64,000 nucleotides of DNA, from NCBI GenBank assembly GCA_963763325.1, contig CAVXOL010000001.1, positions 372,001-436,000 of the forward strand, given 5' to 3'. The notes under the pieces are model-generated. The model did no database searches. It worked only from the letters and a program-made list of their open reading frames with translations, and was not told the DNA's origin. Shown in pieces: positions 40,407 to 48,218 of the stretch. The translations under genes and the position numbers were made by a program. This DNA comes from JBBECJ01 sp963763325. Its GTDB lineage: Bacteria; Chloroflexota; Chloroflexia; Thermomicrobiales; CFX8. Within the stretch, counting starts at the first letter, position 1; every line of letters begins with the position of its first letter.

Positions 40407-41123
40407 TCAGAGGCTCGAATCGCGCTCGGTCCGCCCACCGCCGGTCGCCTGGCGCAGGCTATAGCCGACGCCGCGGATCGTCTGGATCAGGCGTGGTTCG
40501 CCGTCCTCTTCCAGCTTCTCGCGCAGGCGTTTGACATGGACATCAATCACGTTCGATTCCGGAAAGAAGGTATCGCCCCAGACCGCGTCATGGATACGGT
40601 CACGCGAGAGGACCTGGCGCGGGTGACGCATGAAGTATTCGAGGAGCTGATACTCGGTCAAGGTCAAGTCGATGATTCGCTCGCCGCGCATCGTCTCGTG
40701 AGTGATGGGATTGAGCGAAAGATCGGCGAAGATCAGCGTCTCTGGCTGCTCCGTTCCGCCGGATCGACGGAGCAACGCCCGGATCCGCGCCAGCAACTCA
40801 TCGAAGGCAAACGGCTTGAGGAGGTAGTCGTCAGCCCCGGCGTCCAGCCCGGCGACACGGTCAGGAACACGGTCGCGGGCGGTCAGCAGCAGAATCGGCA
40901 GCCGTGGCTCGGCGGCACGCATGCGACGGCACACCTCAAGGCCATCCATGCCTGGCAAGCCAACATCGAGGATGACGACATCCGGTAGCGCGTCGAGCGT
41001 CTTCTCGAGCGCCAACTCACCAGTCTCGGCTGTCTCGACCTCGTAGCCAGCGAAGATCAGCCCGCGACGCATCATGCTGAGGATACGCGGGTCGTCATCA
41101 ACCACCAGAACCTGTTCGGCCAT
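40407..41123 (-). CDS. OmpR/PhoB-family response regulator
   Basis: 238 residues. Receiver with acidic pair in LVVDDDPRI, phosphoacceptor Asp53 (VVILDVGLPGMDG), Thr in LLLTARDR and Lys103 (LLKPFAF). Winged-helix DNA-binding domain with LTLTEYQLLEYFMRHPRQVL, SRDRIHDAVWG, VHVKRLREKLE and IRGVGYSL. I take ATG 41123 (MAEQV); a TTG three codons upstream is possible. Four 11-bp-spaced half-sites lie just upstream, suggesting autoregulation. Confidence 0.92.
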   Translation of the reverse strand: MAEQVLVVDDDPRILSMMRRGLIFAGYEVETAETGELALEKTLDALPDVVILDVGLPGMDGLEVCRRMRAAEPRLPILLLTARDRVPDRVAGLDAGADDYLLKPFAFDELLARIRALLRRSGGTEQPETLIFADLSLNPITHETMRGERIIDLTLTEYQLLEYFMRHPRQVLSRDRIHDAVWGDTFFPESNVIDVHVKRLREKLEEDGEPRLIQTIRGVGYSLRQATGGGRTERDSSL

Positions 41124-41155
41124 ATCACCCAATCGTCATATGCGAGTATCGGTCG

Positions 41156-41192
41156 TTCATGAGAATGTCATCTTGCTGTCATCGAACAGTCA
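41156..41192 (-). promoter_or_regulatory. Four direct half-sites at 11-bp spacing, candidate response-regulator operator
   Basis: Reading the plus strand, ttca/gtca/gtca/gtca begin at 41156, 41167, 41178 and 41189, exactly 11 bp apart; on the minus strand each reads TGAC or TGAA. Such 11-bp direct repeats are the known binding pattern of PhoB/PhoP-type regulators. The array ends 33 bp before the response-regulator start and would cover its -35 region; GATACT near 41140 could be the -10. Confidence 0.6.
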
Positions 41193-41682
41193 GGGCGGGC
41201 CTCTATAGTTCTGACTATCCGCCTGCAAGCCGCTGATAACCCGGGTGGTTATCGGTTTAATGAAGTATAGCGGCATAGATCGTGCGAGCAGCGGGTGAAG
41301 GAATTCGAAAGGACGATAGGCTGGAGCCTCTGGATCCCCCACAATCGATCGACCTCGATCGTATCGCGGACGAATGACCGGAGAATTCCTGAGCCGGTTG
41401 AAGACTCCGCGAATGGCCTGGCGGGCGCCGTCCCCTCCGTGGCCGCGAATGCTTACCGGAGACGGCATCTACAGATTCCTCAAACTCCTCGCCTATCACG
41501 TCCGAAACATGCGAGCGGGGTGCTGGGAAACCAGCACCCCGCGACCATGTTACGATCCCTTGTCTCACCAGCGTCGTGCCAGAATGACATAGGGAATGGA
41601 ATGGATCGTGTCACGCTCAGGATCGCCGGCATCTACCGACGCGCTCGTGTTCAATCAAACCAGCGAACGCGAGCGCTCGCAG
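41193..41682. other. Region without a supported gene; contains a strong hairpin
   Basis: Between the response regulator's upstream region and the degenerate receiver. Overlapping frames on both strands show no recognisable protein. The only clear structure is the hairpin at 41515-41542. A small RNA ending at that hairpin is possible but unsupported beyond the hairpin itself. Confidence 0.45.
41515..41542 (+). terminator. Perfect 12-bp hairpin with GAAA loop
   Basis: gcggggtgctgg / ccagcaccccgc around gaaa, a GNRA-type tetraloop. No T-run follows. It lies about 140 bp before the degenerate receiver and has no gene ending at it on the plus strand. Confidence 0.55.
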
Positions 41683-42063
41683 ATGGCACGCAAACACGTT
41701 TTCTGTATCAACGGTTCCTCAGCATTTCTCGATGTCGTGCGCGAACTGCTTGAAGACGAGTCCTACAATGTCACGACGACCAACTTTGTACCCCTCACCT
41801 ACGACCAGATCGCGTTGCTCAAACCGGACCTGCTGATCGTTGATGTGGTCGTCGGCATCCAGGCTGGCTGGGATTTGCTCGAGCATTTGCCCAATGAGGC
41901 GGCTACTCAGGGGATCCCACTGATTGTGACCTCGACGAGCCAGTTGCTGCTCGATCGTGCCAGAGTTCTGGCCCAGTCGAACGGGCCGAAGCTCTACCTC
42001 GTCATGCCATTCGATATCGCAACGTTGCTGAAGATGGTCAACACCCTGATCGGTCCGGCCTGA
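41683..42063 (+). CDS. Degenerate response-regulator receiver (pseudo-receiver)
   Basis: 126 residues, a lone receiver-like fold. The start of strand 1 reads HVFCINGSSAF where VVDDD is normal, so the magnesium-binding acidic pair is missing. Asp54 is kept in LLIVDVVVG. The Lys of the KPF motif is replaced (YLVMPFDIATLL). Phosphorylation is therefore unlikely or unusual; such proteins often signal through protein contact. I take ATG 41683 although its ribosome site is weak; the frame is open to 41596. Followed 48 bp later by the CNNM/CorC-like gene. Confidence 0.75.
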   Translation: MARKHVFCINGSSAFLDVVRELLEDESYNVTTTNFVPLTYDQIALLKPDLLIVDVVVGIQAGWDLLEHLPNEAATQGIPLIVTSTSQLLLDRARVLAQSNGPKLYLVMPFDIATLLKMVNTLIGPA

Positions 42064-42111
42064 TTCGCAACACCGTGAGCCTCACACGCTTGAAGGAGTC
42101 TCGACAACCTC

Positions 42112-43464
42112 ATGTTCGAAATCGGCCTGAATCTCATCCTCGTGCTGGTGCTTGTCGCGGCAAATGGGTTCTTTGTCGCGGCCGAGTTTGCCCTCGTCAG
42201 TGTTCGCAAGACACGAATAGATGAGCTCGTCGCCGAAGGCAACCGCCGAGCGCGGGTCGTCAAGCGCTCACTACGCGACCTCGATTCCTACATCGCCGCT
42301 ACCCAGCTTGGGATCACGATGGCGAGCCTGGGGCTTGGCTGGGTCGGTGAGCCGGCCCTGGCCCATATGCTCGATCCGATCCTCGAAAAGATCGTTCCAC
42401 CGGACCTCGCCTACGTCAGCGCTCACGGCATCGCGTTCGTGATTGCCTTCTCGCTGATTACGGTCCTGCACATTGTCTTCGGCGAGCTGGCACCGAAGAC
42501 AATCGCGTTGCAACGCTCCGAGGTGACCGCGCTCTGGGTCGCGGCGCCGCTCGAAATCTTTCTCAAGGTGTTCCGGCCGATCATCTATGCAATGAATGGC
42601 CTCGGCCGGATGGTCGTCAACGCAATCGGTCTTCAGGACACCTCCGGCCACGCGCTGATCCACTCCGAGGCGGAGTTGCGGATGCTGGTCACCGCCAGCG
42701 CCCAGGGCGGGTACCTCGAAGAGACCGAGCAGGAGATCATCGACCGCGCCTTTGTCTTCCATGACGACACCGCGATTGATGTGATGTTGCCGCGAACCGA
42801 GATTATTGGCCTGCCGCTCAACGCCGACACCGCCCAGGTCCAGCACACGTTCCAGGAGCACCGGCTTGAACGCTACCCGGTCTGGGAAGGGGACTCCGAC
42901 CACATCACCGGCGTCCTCCATGCGCGTGACGCGCTGGCGGTCCTGGCGACCGGCGGCCAGATCGACCTGCCACAGCTGATCCGTCCCGTCCTTCAGGTGC
43001 CGACATCGCTGCCGCTGGACCGGCTGATCGAAGCGATGCGCGAGGCGCGGACCCATATCGCGCTGGCAGTTGATGAGTTCGGTGGAACAGCCGGTGTGAT
43101 CGAGCTGGAACGTGTCATCGAGCGGCTGGTCGGCCCGCTACCGGACGAATTCACCCGTACACCTATGGCGATCGACAGCGAGACCCACGAGCCAGGCATG
43201 GACGAGCAGCTCGATGGGCTGATGCTGGTCCAGGACGTCAACGAGACATTTGATCTGTCGTTGGACGAGTCAAGCGCCCACACGATCGGCGGTCTCGTCT
43301 TCTACGAACTGGGTCGCACACCTCACATCGGCGACACCGTCGAGCTCGACGGCGCCCGGCTGACGGTGACCGAACTCGACGGCCTGCGCATCAGCGGCGT
43401 CCGCCTGGAACGTACCTTCACTGGCCGGGCCGAGGACCGCGTCGAGCGCGACGATCGGAGTTAA
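42112..43464 (+). CDS. CNNM/CorC (HlyC) family membrane protein with CBS pair
   Basis: 450 residues. N-terminal DUF21/CNNM membrane domain (LILVLVLVAANGFFVAAEFA, LGITMASLGLGWVGEPAL, HIVFGELAPKTIALQRSE). Then a cytoplasmic CBS-domain pair (DVMLPRTEIIGLPLNADTAQ, IALAVDEFGGTAGVIELERV) and a C-terminal CorC_HlyC domain (TIGGLVFYELGRTPHIGD, RISGVRLERT). Family members are linked to magnesium/cobalt export or sodium-coupled transport, with nucleotides binding the CBS pair. ATG 42112 follows AAGGAG. Confidence 0.9.
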   Translation: MFEIGLNLILVLVLVAANGFFVAAEFALVSVRKTRIDELVAEGNRRARVVKRSLRDLDSYIAATQLGITMASLGLGWVGEPALAHMLDPILEKIVPPDLAYVSAHGIAFVIAFSLITVLHIVFGELAPKTIALQRSEVTALWVAAPLEIFLKVFRPIIYAMNGLGRMVVNAIGLQDTSGHALIHSEAELRMLVTASAQGGYLEETEQEIIDRAFVFHDDTAIDVMLPRTEIIGLPLNADTAQVQHTFQEHRLERYPVWEGDSDHITGVLHARDALAVLATGGQIDLPQLIRPVLQVPTSLPLDRLIEAMREARTHIALAVDEFGGTAGVIELERVIERLVGPLPDEFTRTPMAIDSETHEPGMDEQLDGLMLVQDVNETFDLSLDESSAHTIGGLVFYELGRTPHIGDTVELDGARLTVTELDGLRISGVRLERTFTGRAEDRVERDDRS

Positions 43465-43465
43465 C

Positions 43466-43531
43466 GCGGGACTCGGGAACCAGGAATGGCCCGCAGCCAC
43501 TCGCGAATCCCGAGTCCCTGGTCCCGACAAT
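43466..43531. repeat. Intergenic palindrome of gggactc words
   Basis: gggactcggga near 43468 pairs perfectly with tcccgagtccc near 43507, and ccagga/tccctgg add to it. It lies between the convergent CNNM-like and secreted-protein genes and may act as their shared terminator. Confidence 0.65.
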
Positions 43532-43533
43532 CG

Positions 43534-44058
43534 TTAGTTGCTTCCCTGGACCGTCACCGAAACATTGGTGCCGTCGCTGCTGCCTTCGACGACGGTCGTG
43601 TCGCCGTCGATGACAACCGGCAGGTCACCATTCCAGGTCAGTTCGCCATTGGTGATGACCGTGACCTGGACCGGAACGGCGCCGTTCGGCAGACCGAGTG
43701 CGCGGAGTGTTCGCTGATCGACCCGCACCCGAGCGCGGATGCCGACATCGAATGAGCCATCGGCAGCAACTGCGCCGTTAGTCGTCTGGAATCTGACTGT
43801 CTCTCCGTGGCCATTGAACCCGGCGTCCAGGAAGACGATTTCGGACTCGACACCAGACGGAACCGCGATACGGACATCGATCGCGCCGTTCACGGCCGGG
43901 ACGTACTCCTTCGGGACGGCGACCAGGATCTGGACGACCGTGCCGTTGAGCGAGACAACCGGGTCCTTCGCGCACCATTCCCTGCCGGCTGAGGCTGGGG
44001 CGACGAGCAGGGCGAGCGCAACGAGCGCAAGGGTAACTGAGCCAGTGAGCCGTTTCAT
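43534..44058 (-). CDS. Secreted protein of unknown function
   Basis: 174 residues. Clear signal peptide (LTGSVTLALVALALLVAPAS-AG). The mature part is Val/Thr rich and beta-like: VVSLNGTVVQILVAVPKEYV, GVESEIVFLDAGFNGHGETV, VPVQVTVITNGELTW, TTVVEGSSDGTNVSVTVQGS. No catalytic motif; it resembles a small beta-sandwich. Family not recognised. Confidence 0.6.
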   Translation of the reverse strand: MKRLTGSVTLALVALALLVAPASAGREWCAKDPVVSLNGTVVQILVAVPKEYVPAVNGAIDVRIAVPSGVESEIVFLDAGFNGHGETVRFQTTNGAVAADGSFDVGIRARVRVDQRTLRALGLPNGAVPVQVTVITNGELTWNGDLPVVIDGDTTVVEGSSDGTNVSVTVQGSN

Positions 44059-44321
44059 GATCCAGCGTTCCCTTCAGGACTGACCATTCCAACGCTGGAC
44101 ACCAGGAGAAAGCCATTCGGTAACGCAGCCATCATGGCGCGATCGTCGTGCGCGGTAGACCTGTCGTTTTGCGTCCCCATCTTTCGGTGGGTGTGCCAAT
44201 TCGTGACCATCGGCTCAGACTCATGTGGTGTCCCGGAGTCACGGTAATTCGTTCGCGAACTGTATGCTACGTACTCGGGGTACCGAATGAATATAGTACT
44301 TTCTGCTGCTCGAGTACCCGG

Positions 44322-44390
44322 ACTTCTGGGACGGCGTTGGATCCCCGGTTTGGTGTAGTCATACCGGGGATCCAACGCCGTCCCAGAAGT
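44322..44390. repeat. Perfect 28-bp inverted repeat between minus-strand genes
   Basis: Arms 44322-44349 and 44363-44390 are perfect reverse complements with a 13-base loop, each containing ggatcc. Flanking bases extend the pairing imperfectly. It starts directly after the methyltransferase stop, so it can work as a terminator, but its length is unusual and a small mobile or palindromic element is possible. The region 44059-44321 holds no other feature I can support. Confidence 0.9.
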
Positions 44391-45212
44391 TCAGGTACCA
44401 ATGCGAGCATCAGGACGTATCGCCCTGAACAAATACTGGTTGAGACTGAAGAAGTATCCACCTCCAGCATGCTGCCGCTCGATATCGGCTAGCCAGCGAT
44501 CGACGTCATGATCGTTGATATCAGCGCGACCTCGCGCGAAGTTGGCCATCAATCCAATCAGGCCGAAGCCATACGTGTTGGCCTGATGCTCTGTGCTCAG
44601 AACCGGAACGAGTCTGGCAACAGTACCCTTAAAGCCAGCTTCGCTGAGCAGGCTGGGCAATCGGCGTGGCAGGGTACGATGAGACAGGTGTTCGTCCCAG
44701 GCACGGCTGATCCGGGCAGACAGCTCAAGATCGTCGGCATGAATGACGAGAGTTTCCCAGTCGGTGTCGATGACTATGAGCCGGCCACCTGGTCGCAGCA
44801 CGCGCCACGCTTCTGCCAGTGCCTGCTCGATGTCGGCCACGTATTCGTAGACCTGCGACGCCACAACGAAGTCGAAGACACCCTCTTGAAATGGCAACCT
44901 CGTCGCGTCGGCCTGGTGGTATTCCATCCGATCCGATAGCTCCTGATCGATTGCGCGTCGCTGTGTCATCACAAGCATCGTTGAATTGTTATCGACTGTC
45001 GCTACCCGACCCGTTGGGCCAACCTGCTGCGCTAGTTCGCAGGCCAGAAAACCGGGACCGGGACCGATGTCCAGCCCGAGCTCGCCCGGCTTCGGCTGAA
45101 CCGCTTCAAGGGCCGCGCGGCGCCGCGTCACCGCATCCGCCGTCGCATAGATTGCTTCAAGCTTGCGCCCGACTTCCGCGTCAAACGTCAAGGTTCCATG
45201 CTGTGCAACCAT
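44391..45212 (-). CDS. Class I SAM-dependent methyltransferase
   Basis: 273 residues. ATG 45212 follows AAGGAG. SAM-binding motif I LGLDIGPGPGFLACELAQQV, acidic end of strand 2 VATVDNN, motif near YHQADATRLPFQEGVFDFVV and AWRVLRPGGRLIVIDTDW: a UbiE/COQ5-like small-molecule methyltransferase. The C-terminal part (SHRTLPRRLPSLLSEAGFKG, ANTYGFGLIGLMANFARGR) is typical of this subgroup. Substrate unknown. A 28-bp palindrome follows the stop. Confidence 0.85.
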   Translation of the reverse strand: MVAQHGTLTFDAEVGRKLEAIYATADAVTRRRAALEAVQPKPGELGLDIGPGPGFLACELAQQVGPTGRVATVDNNSTMLVMTQRRAIDQELSDRMEYHQADATRLPFQEGVFDFVVASQVYEYVADIEQALAEAWRVLRPGGRLIVIDTDWETLVIHADDLELSARISRAWDEHLSHRTLPRRLPSLLSEAGFKGTVARLVPVLSTEHQANTYGFGLIGLMANFARGRADINDHDVDRWLADIERQHAGGGYFFSLNQYLFRAIRPDARIGT

Positions 45213-45383
45213 CGTTCGGGCTCCTTTCTGCCGCGCTGACTGCGTCCATCCACTGTCAACAATGTAGGGAGATACCGCCGCATTGCCATCGTGGTACACA
45301 CGGAACAACTCGGGCAGATGCACGCAAAAACACGCAACCGCGTACGGAGAGATAGCGAGATTACACTGAGGCTCCGTTTGCCT

Positions 45384-46892
45384 TCAGGAGGTTCTGCCGG
45401 TGTTAGGAGCAGTGGATTTTTCAGAATGCACCCATGCGATCACCTGGGCACGCGTCGTGTATCCGAGCTTCGAGAGGATGTTCCCAACGTGGGATTCGAT
45501 CGTTCGCTTGCTTACAAACAGCTCACCGGCAATCTCTCCGTTTGTCTTCCCTTGGGCGATCAACACGGCCACATCCCATTCACGGGCGCTCAACGCGCTG
45601 GTTGGTGGCTCAGAGGAGCGATGCAATGATTGGGAATACGGGGGCGGCAACAGGCTTGCTGCCCGCTGCAGAAAAGCGTCACGGACCGACGTGACATCAA
45701 TGCTCGCTGCCAGCGACTCGATGACGGACGCTGCGGCGAGCAATTCACTGTCGGCGTCGGCATGGCGGGCGAGGCCGAGATACAGGCGGCCAAGTGCAAG
45801 ATGGGCTCTCCACAGCACCGGCCGTGCACCCTGGCTGCTGGAGCAGTTTTTGGCAGCGCAGAAGGCAGCTTCCGCCTCGCCCGAACGCCTCAGCACGGCC
45901 AGAGCGTTCCCCCGCAGGAGCGCGAGGCGAGGCACGACGGGCAGTCCGTCGTTGACTGAATTCCTTGTGTTTGCCAGCAGACGGTCAACGATTATGAGTG
46001 CACGGTCCGGCTCATCACGCGCCAGCGCAAGCTCGGCTCTGGCATACCAGCATGGCCGCTGCCCGAGCGTTTCAGACGGTGCATCCGGATCAAGAACTGC
46101 ATCAAGTACCTGTTCAGCCCGCATCAGTTGATTGTCGGCAATCCATGCTGATGCCAGCAAACCTGTTACGGATCGGAGCCGGTAGAGCGAGCCAAGTTCA
46201 CGGGCAACCTCGCAAGCGTCCTCAAGCTGTTCGACGGCATCCGACAAGATAAGCAGATCGAGATAGAGGCCTCCCAGCACATGCTGGGCTTGAGCGACCC
46301 AGGCACGATGGTCAATCTGGGAAGCAACCAATCGGGCGGACTGGACGAGCGTCAATGCTCGTCCATACTCCCCGAGCATACCGAAGTGTGCGCCAAGGAT
46401 CGTCTGGATGAAGGACTCGCCTGCCCTCCAGTCGATCTCCGCCGCGATTACCAATCCTCGCTCAGCCTCTCGCACTGCCTCACTTGATGGGATGGCCGGG
46501 ATGACGGTATTGCCATGCAGGATTCCGCCACCAACGGCGAATGCACCCAGGCTAGAGACGAGTTCGCGCCGTTGATCGAGTGCTTCCCAGCGCATGATCG
46601 CCCGCCGGTAGCAATCGACTGCCAGCGCCAGATCGCCGGATACAATCGCCGTAATGCCCAAGAGGTCAAGGGATGCAGCGACTCCGCGCTCGTCACCAAG
46701 CTGTTGGAAGATTGACAGCGCCTCGTTATGGAAGCGTTGACCTACTTGCGGTTGGTCGGCGTTTGCGTACCAGTTCCCCAACCGGTTCAGACTGTGGCCC
46801 AGCATGGCCGGTTGATCGATTGCTCGTGCTAGATCGAGCGCTTGCTGGTAATAGTCACGGCTGCGCTCATATGCCCGTCCTGTCCACAACAT
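45384..46892 (-). CDS. TPR-LuxR regulator lacking its N-terminal ATPase region
   Basis: 502 residues. From its first residues it is in a TPR array (MLWTGRAYERSRDYYQQALD, LGHSLNRLGNWYANADQPQV, VASLDLLGITAIVSGDLALA). It ends with a LuxR helix-turn-helix (LSAREWDVAVLIAQGKTNGE, VSKRTIESHVGNILSKLG). Relatives such as the protein at 6664-9354 have some 350-400 residues of NTPase before the TPRs; here that part is absent and the divergent pseudo-aminotransferase begins 128 bp upstream. It is either a 5'-deleted remnant or a genuine short form. No good ribosome site is seen at 46892. Confidence 0.75.
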   Translation of the reverse strand: MLWTGRAYERSRDYYQQALDLARAIDQPAMLGHSLNRLGNWYANADQPQVGQRFHNEALSIFQQLGDERGVAASLDLLGITAIVSGDLALAVDCYRRAIMRWEALDQRRELVSSLGAFAVGGGILHGNTVIPAIPSSEAVREAERGLVIAAEIDWRAGESFIQTILGAHFGMLGEYGRALTLVQSARLVASQIDHRAWVAQAQHVLGGLYLDLLILSDAVEQLEDACEVARELGSLYRLRSVTGLLASAWIADNQLMRAEQVLDAVLDPDAPSETLGQRPCWYARAELALARDEPDRALIIVDRLLANTRNSVNDGLPVVPRLALLRGNALAVLRRSGEAEAAFCAAKNCSSSQGARPVLWRAHLALGRLYLGLARHADADSELLAAASVIESLAASIDVTSVRDAFLQRAASLLPPPYSQSLHRSSEPPTSALSAREWDVAVLIAQGKTNGEIAGELFVSKRTIESHVGNILSKLGYTTRAQVIAWVHSEKSTAPNTGRTS

Positions 46893-47019
46893 CTCCCAGG
46901 TCGTTCAAATCAGAGCACCGTCGCCGACCAGACGGACTATCCTCCCATCTTGCTGACGCCATGGTGTCAATGGTGCAACCATTGGATGGGATCGGCCAGT
47001 CAATCGGAGGAAGACGGCT

Positions 47020-48171
47020 ATGGACAGCGCAGCAACAGGTTCGGTGATCGGGAGGCGCCTCGCAGCTCGCGCCGTTGCGGTCGCCGGAGGTTCCAGCGAG
47101 CCGCCAGACGGGGTCGGGGGAATCGATCTGACCCAACCGGCCGCGTCAGCGCCTCCCAGAGCCGTCCAGGCAGCCGCCCATGCCGCACTCGATCGGGGCG
47201 AGACGCACTACACCGCCCGCCCCGGCATCCCACAACTGTGCGCGGCACTGGCTGCCCGCTCGACCGCCGAGGGCTTCCCGGCTGATCCCGGATCGGTCGT
47301 CGTCACCAATGGCGGCTCCGAGGCGCTCTACATCGCGCTCCAGTCAATCGTCCAGCCGGGGACACGTGTGCTGATTGCTGGTCCCGTCGCGCCGAATGTT
47401 CCAACGATGGTGACCTTCGTCAAAGGCAAGACGGTTCAATTGGAGACGACGGCAGCGAATCGCTTCGCCCCGACTGCCGCATCGATCGCGGGGTACGACG
47501 CCGATGTTCTGCTGATGGCGTCACCATCGCCGGTCACGGGAGTTGCAATTCCGCCATCGGAACTGGTGAGTATCGCTCGGGCCGCTGCCGAACGAGGAAT
47601 GACCGTCATCCTCGACCGTTCACTGGCCTGGTGCTGCTTCGATCCGGCTCTGGCAGCCTTCGCTGAGCCGGAGCTGGGTGCCAGGCTGCTGACGACCGGC
47701 TCCTTCTCGCTGGCCTATGACATGGCTGGCTGGCGGGCCGGGTACTTCACGGCACCGGCGGAGCACGCCGGGACGATGCTGGAGCTGAAGCAGGCGATGT
47801 CGATCTGCACCAGCGCCGTCTCGCAGTTCGCCGCACTGGCCGCGCTTGACGAAGCCAGCGACTGGCTCGACGTGAAGCGAACGGCCATGCTGACCGTCCG
47901 CGATGCCGTCATCCAGCGGCTCCAGGAAGCAGGGCTGTTCGTCATCCTCCCCGATGCCTGGCCCTGGCTGCTGCTTGACACCCGCCTCATCCATCCCGAC
48001 GACCGGCAGGCCGCGACGATGTTGCGCGAGCAGGCCGGCGTCCGCGTCGAACCGGCCTCACCCTACAGCCCATCCCTCGCTGGCTACACGCGCATCACCC
48101 TCGCCGCCAGCGAGGACAGTATCAACAAAGGTCTTGACCGTCTGATCAGCTTCCACAAAACCTGTCTTTGA
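47020..48171 (+). CDS. Aminotransferase-fold protein without the PLP lysine (pseudoenzyme)
   Basis: 383 residues, uninterrupted. Fold-type I aminotransferase along its length (GETHYTARPGIPQLCAALAA, VTNGGSEALYIALQSI, YDMAGWRAGYFTAP, TRITLAA). The catalytic positions are altered. Where the neighbour has GLSKTYAMTGW, this has SFSLAYDMAGW, so the PLP lysine is Leu231 (codon CTG at 47710). The NPTG motif reads PVTG, and the DE-x-Y motif reads DRSLAW. The C-terminal Arg remains. An intact long frame argues it is expressed and selected, possibly as a regulator or partner of the next gene's enzyme. Confidence 0.85.
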   Translation: MDSAATGSVIGRRLAARAVAVAGGSSEPPDGVGGIDLTQPAASAPPRAVQAAAHAALDRGETHYTARPGIPQLCAALAARSTAEGFPADPGSVVVTNGGSEALYIALQSIVQPGTRVLIAGPVAPNVPTMVTFVKGKTVQLETTAANRFAPTAASIAGYDADVLLMASPSPVTGVAIPPSELVSIARAAAERGMTVILDRSLAWCCFDPALAAFAEPELGARLLTTGSFSLAYDMAGWRAGYFTAPAEHAGTMLELKQAMSICTSAVSQFAALAALDEASDWLDVKRTAMLTVRDAVIQRLQEAGLFVILPDAWPWLLLDTRLIHPDDRQAATMLREQAGVRVEPASPYSPSLAGYTRITLAASEDSINKGLDRLISFHKTCL

Positions 48172-48176
48172 ATCAC

Positions 48177-48203
48177 ACCCCCTCTCCGGTTCGGAGAGGG
48201 GGT
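48177..48203. repeat. GC-rich hairpin related to the element at 37798
   Basis: accccctctccg / cggagagggggt, perfect 12 bp with a 3-base loop, then ttggggggtgagg. The word order resembles a half-unit of the in-gene palindrome. It fills the gap between two aminotransferase genes and supplies the purine-rich stretch before the downstream start. Confidence 0.7.
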
Positions 48204-48218
48204 TGGGGGGTGAGGTCC

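Noticed and set aside
44059..44321. Small gene upstream of the palindrome on either strand
   Set aside because: Frames there run through the palindrome or lack a ribosome site and show no family resemblance.
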